From contig CALLPU010000066.1 of assembly GCA_938016235.1 (NCBI GenBank), positions 1-7,168 on the forward strand: a DNA stretch of 7,168 nt. Direction: 5' to 3'. Below, piece by piece: positions 6,182 to 7,168 of the stretch (the first letter of the stretch is position 1; each line of letters begins with the position of its first letter). A program made the translations under genes and the position numbers. Under the pieces are notes generated by a model. That model did not search any database, was not told where the DNA came from, and saw only the letters and a list, made by a program, of their open reading frames with translations. The stretch comes from an uncultured Granulosicoccus sp. (GTDB lineage Bacteria > Pseudomonadota > Gammaproteobacteria > Granulosicoccales > Granulosicoccaceae).

Positions 6182-7026
6182 ACTGGCTGATCACCCTGGT
6201 TGAACCGTTCAGCTTCGACTTCATGCAGCAAGCGCTTATCGTGTCTTTGCTGATATCAGTATCCGCGGCGGTACTGTCCTGTTTGCTCGTGTTAAAAGGC
6301 TGGTCGCTGATGGGGGATGCCGTATCGCATTCCGTTCTGCCCGGTATCGTGCTGGCCTACCTGGTAAACCTGCCCGTGTTATTGGGCGCTTTCATCATGG
6401 GTATGGTCTGCGCGATCAGCACGGGTTACCTGACACAGAACAGTCGATTGAAGGAGGACACCGTCATGGGCGTTGTCTTCAGCGGCCTGTTTGCGCTGGG
6501 TGTGGCGTTGTTCACGCAGCTGGATACCGGGTTGCATCTGCACCAGGTGTTGTTTGGCGACATGCTCGGCGTATCCTGGCATGACATTCTGATCACTGCA
6601 TTGCTTACCGTACCGGCGTTTGTGATCATCATCCTCAAACGCCGGGATCTGCTGGTATTTGCGTTTGATCCACAGCACGCGCGGGTAGTCGGGTTGAATA
6701 CCACGCTGCTGCACTATGGATTGCTGACCATTCTTTCTCTGGTTATCGTGGCCTCCATCAAAGCCGTGGGCATCATCCTGGTCATCGCCGTTCTGATCGC
6801 ACCCGGCGCCATCAGTTATCAGCTGACCAACCGCTTCGAGAACATGATCTGGTGGTCAATCGCCATAGCCGTCACCGCCACGGTGTTGGGCATCACGTTG
6901 AGCTACCACATTGATAGTGCACCGGCTCCAACCATTGTCGTATTGCTCAGCGCTCTGTTTATTGTGGTTTTTCTGTTCGCGCCACAACGGGGATTGTTGC
7001 GTCAGCCCGCCAGCCGCGAGTATTAA
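6178..7026 (+). CDS. sitD: Mn2+/Fe2+ ABC transporter permease SitD
   Basis: Second inner-membrane permease of the importer, 282 residues, ABC-3 family. It repeats the SitC pattern: LKGWSLMGDAVSHSVLPG (39-56), LKEDTVMGVVFSGLFALGV (90-108), HLHQVLFGDMLGV (119-131), FAFDPQHARVVGL (161-173) and IAPGAISYQLTNRFENM (207-223), with a membrane-spanning C-terminal half ending in FAPQRGLLR. The ATG overlaps the sitC stop by four bases (ATGA), so its translation probably depends on sitC. It is the last transporter gene, with stop TAA. I assign SitD rather than a second copy of SitC from gene order and from the slightly shorter length; the pair is homologous and individual names follow convention. Confidence 0.94.
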   Translation: MNWLITLVEPFSFDFMQQALIVSLLISVSAAVLSCLLVLKGWSLMGDAVSHSVLPGIVLAYLVNLPVLLGAFIMGMVCAISTGYLTQNSRLKEDTVMGVVFSGLFALGVALFTQLDTGLHLHQVLFGDMLGVSWHDILITALLTVPAFVIIILKRRDLLVFAFDPQHARVVGLNTTLLHYGLLTILSLVIVASIKAVGIILVIAVLIAPGAISYQLTNRFENMIWWSIAIAVTATVLGITLSYHIDSAPAPTIVVLLSALFIVVFLFAPQRGLLRQPASREY

Positions 7027-7063
7027 AGACATAACCCCGACGTTTGTGTGGTTGATAACAAGA

Positions 7064-7168
7064 ATGATTCGTATTACGCTCCATTCCCCCGTCGCACCAT
7101 CACGCACCCGATTCATGCTCAGCCCATCAGTCATTGCCCGTTGTTCGCGCATCGCTGAACTGAACGGT
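7064..7168 (+). CDS. Possible start of an unknown downstream gene, cut by the window edge
   Basis: After the sitD stop there is no clear terminator hairpin. An ATG at 7064 opens 35 codons to the right edge without a stop, starting MIRITLHSPVAP; in-frame TTG (7052) and GTG (7046) are earlier options. The Shine-Dalgarno is weak (AAGA directly before the ATG). I do not recognise the protein. It lies 37 bp after sitD on the same strand, so it could extend the operon, but 35 open codons is little evidence and the region could equally be untranslated. Confidence 0.3.
   Translation, partial: MIRITLHSPVAPSRTRFMLSPSVIARCSRIAELNG

Noticed and set aside
6451..6468. Strong internal Shine-Dalgarno-like AAGGAGG with ATG 8 nt downstream inside sitD
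   Set aside because: The bases encode the family-conserved LKEDTVMG segment, so the match is most simply explained by codon content; a product starting there would lack the first membrane helices.
3460..7026. Assignment of the transporter as zinc importer ZnuABC
   Set aside because: SitA has the His-His-Glu-Asp ligand set and no His-rich loop, there are two permeases rather than one, and the adjacent regulator is MntR rather than Zur.

Overview
The window is an ordinary proteobacterial chromosomal segment. Base composition looks moderately GC-rich and codon use looks even throughout. PyrE and PyrC resemble, from memory, the versions found in Alphaproteobacteria such as Rhodobacterales; MntR and SitABCD resemble widespread proteobacterial types. 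I would place the source as a probably marine or environmental proteobacterium, with Alphaproteobacteria slightly favoured. The sequence alone does not exclude a gammaproteobacterium.

There are two divergent transcription units around a 137-bp intergenic region (3323-3459). Leftwards on the minus strand run mntR (manganese-sensing DtxR-family repressor), pyrC (class II dihydroorotase), pyrE (orotate phosphoribosyltransferase) and an M20D-type amidohydrolase whose C-terminus lies beyond the left edge. Gaps are 37 bp, 1 bp and 6 bp, which suggests one operon. Rightwards on the plus strand run sitA, sitB, sitC and sitD, a complete Mn2+/Fe2+ ABC importer (periplasmic binding protein, ATPase, two membrane permeases). 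All three of its junctions overlap, so it is very likely co-translated. After sitD come 142 bp with no recognisable terminator; a reading frame opens there and runs off the right edge.

How the parts fit: MntR keeps all six metal ligands of the manganese-sensing family. SitA has the His-His-Glu-Asp ligand set of Mn/Fe-binding cluster A-I proteins. A 20-bp imperfect palindrome (3416-3435) resembles the enterobacterial MntR box and lies on the probable sitA promoter. The simplest model is that Mn-loaded MntR shuts off sitABCD. The unusual point is that mntR appears to head a pyrimidine-biosynthesis operon. A perfect 11-bp hairpin near the 3' end of pyrE is the clearest structural element not explained by gene content.

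I found no insertion sequences, CRISPR arrays, tRNA or rRNA genes, and no sign of a truly novel system.
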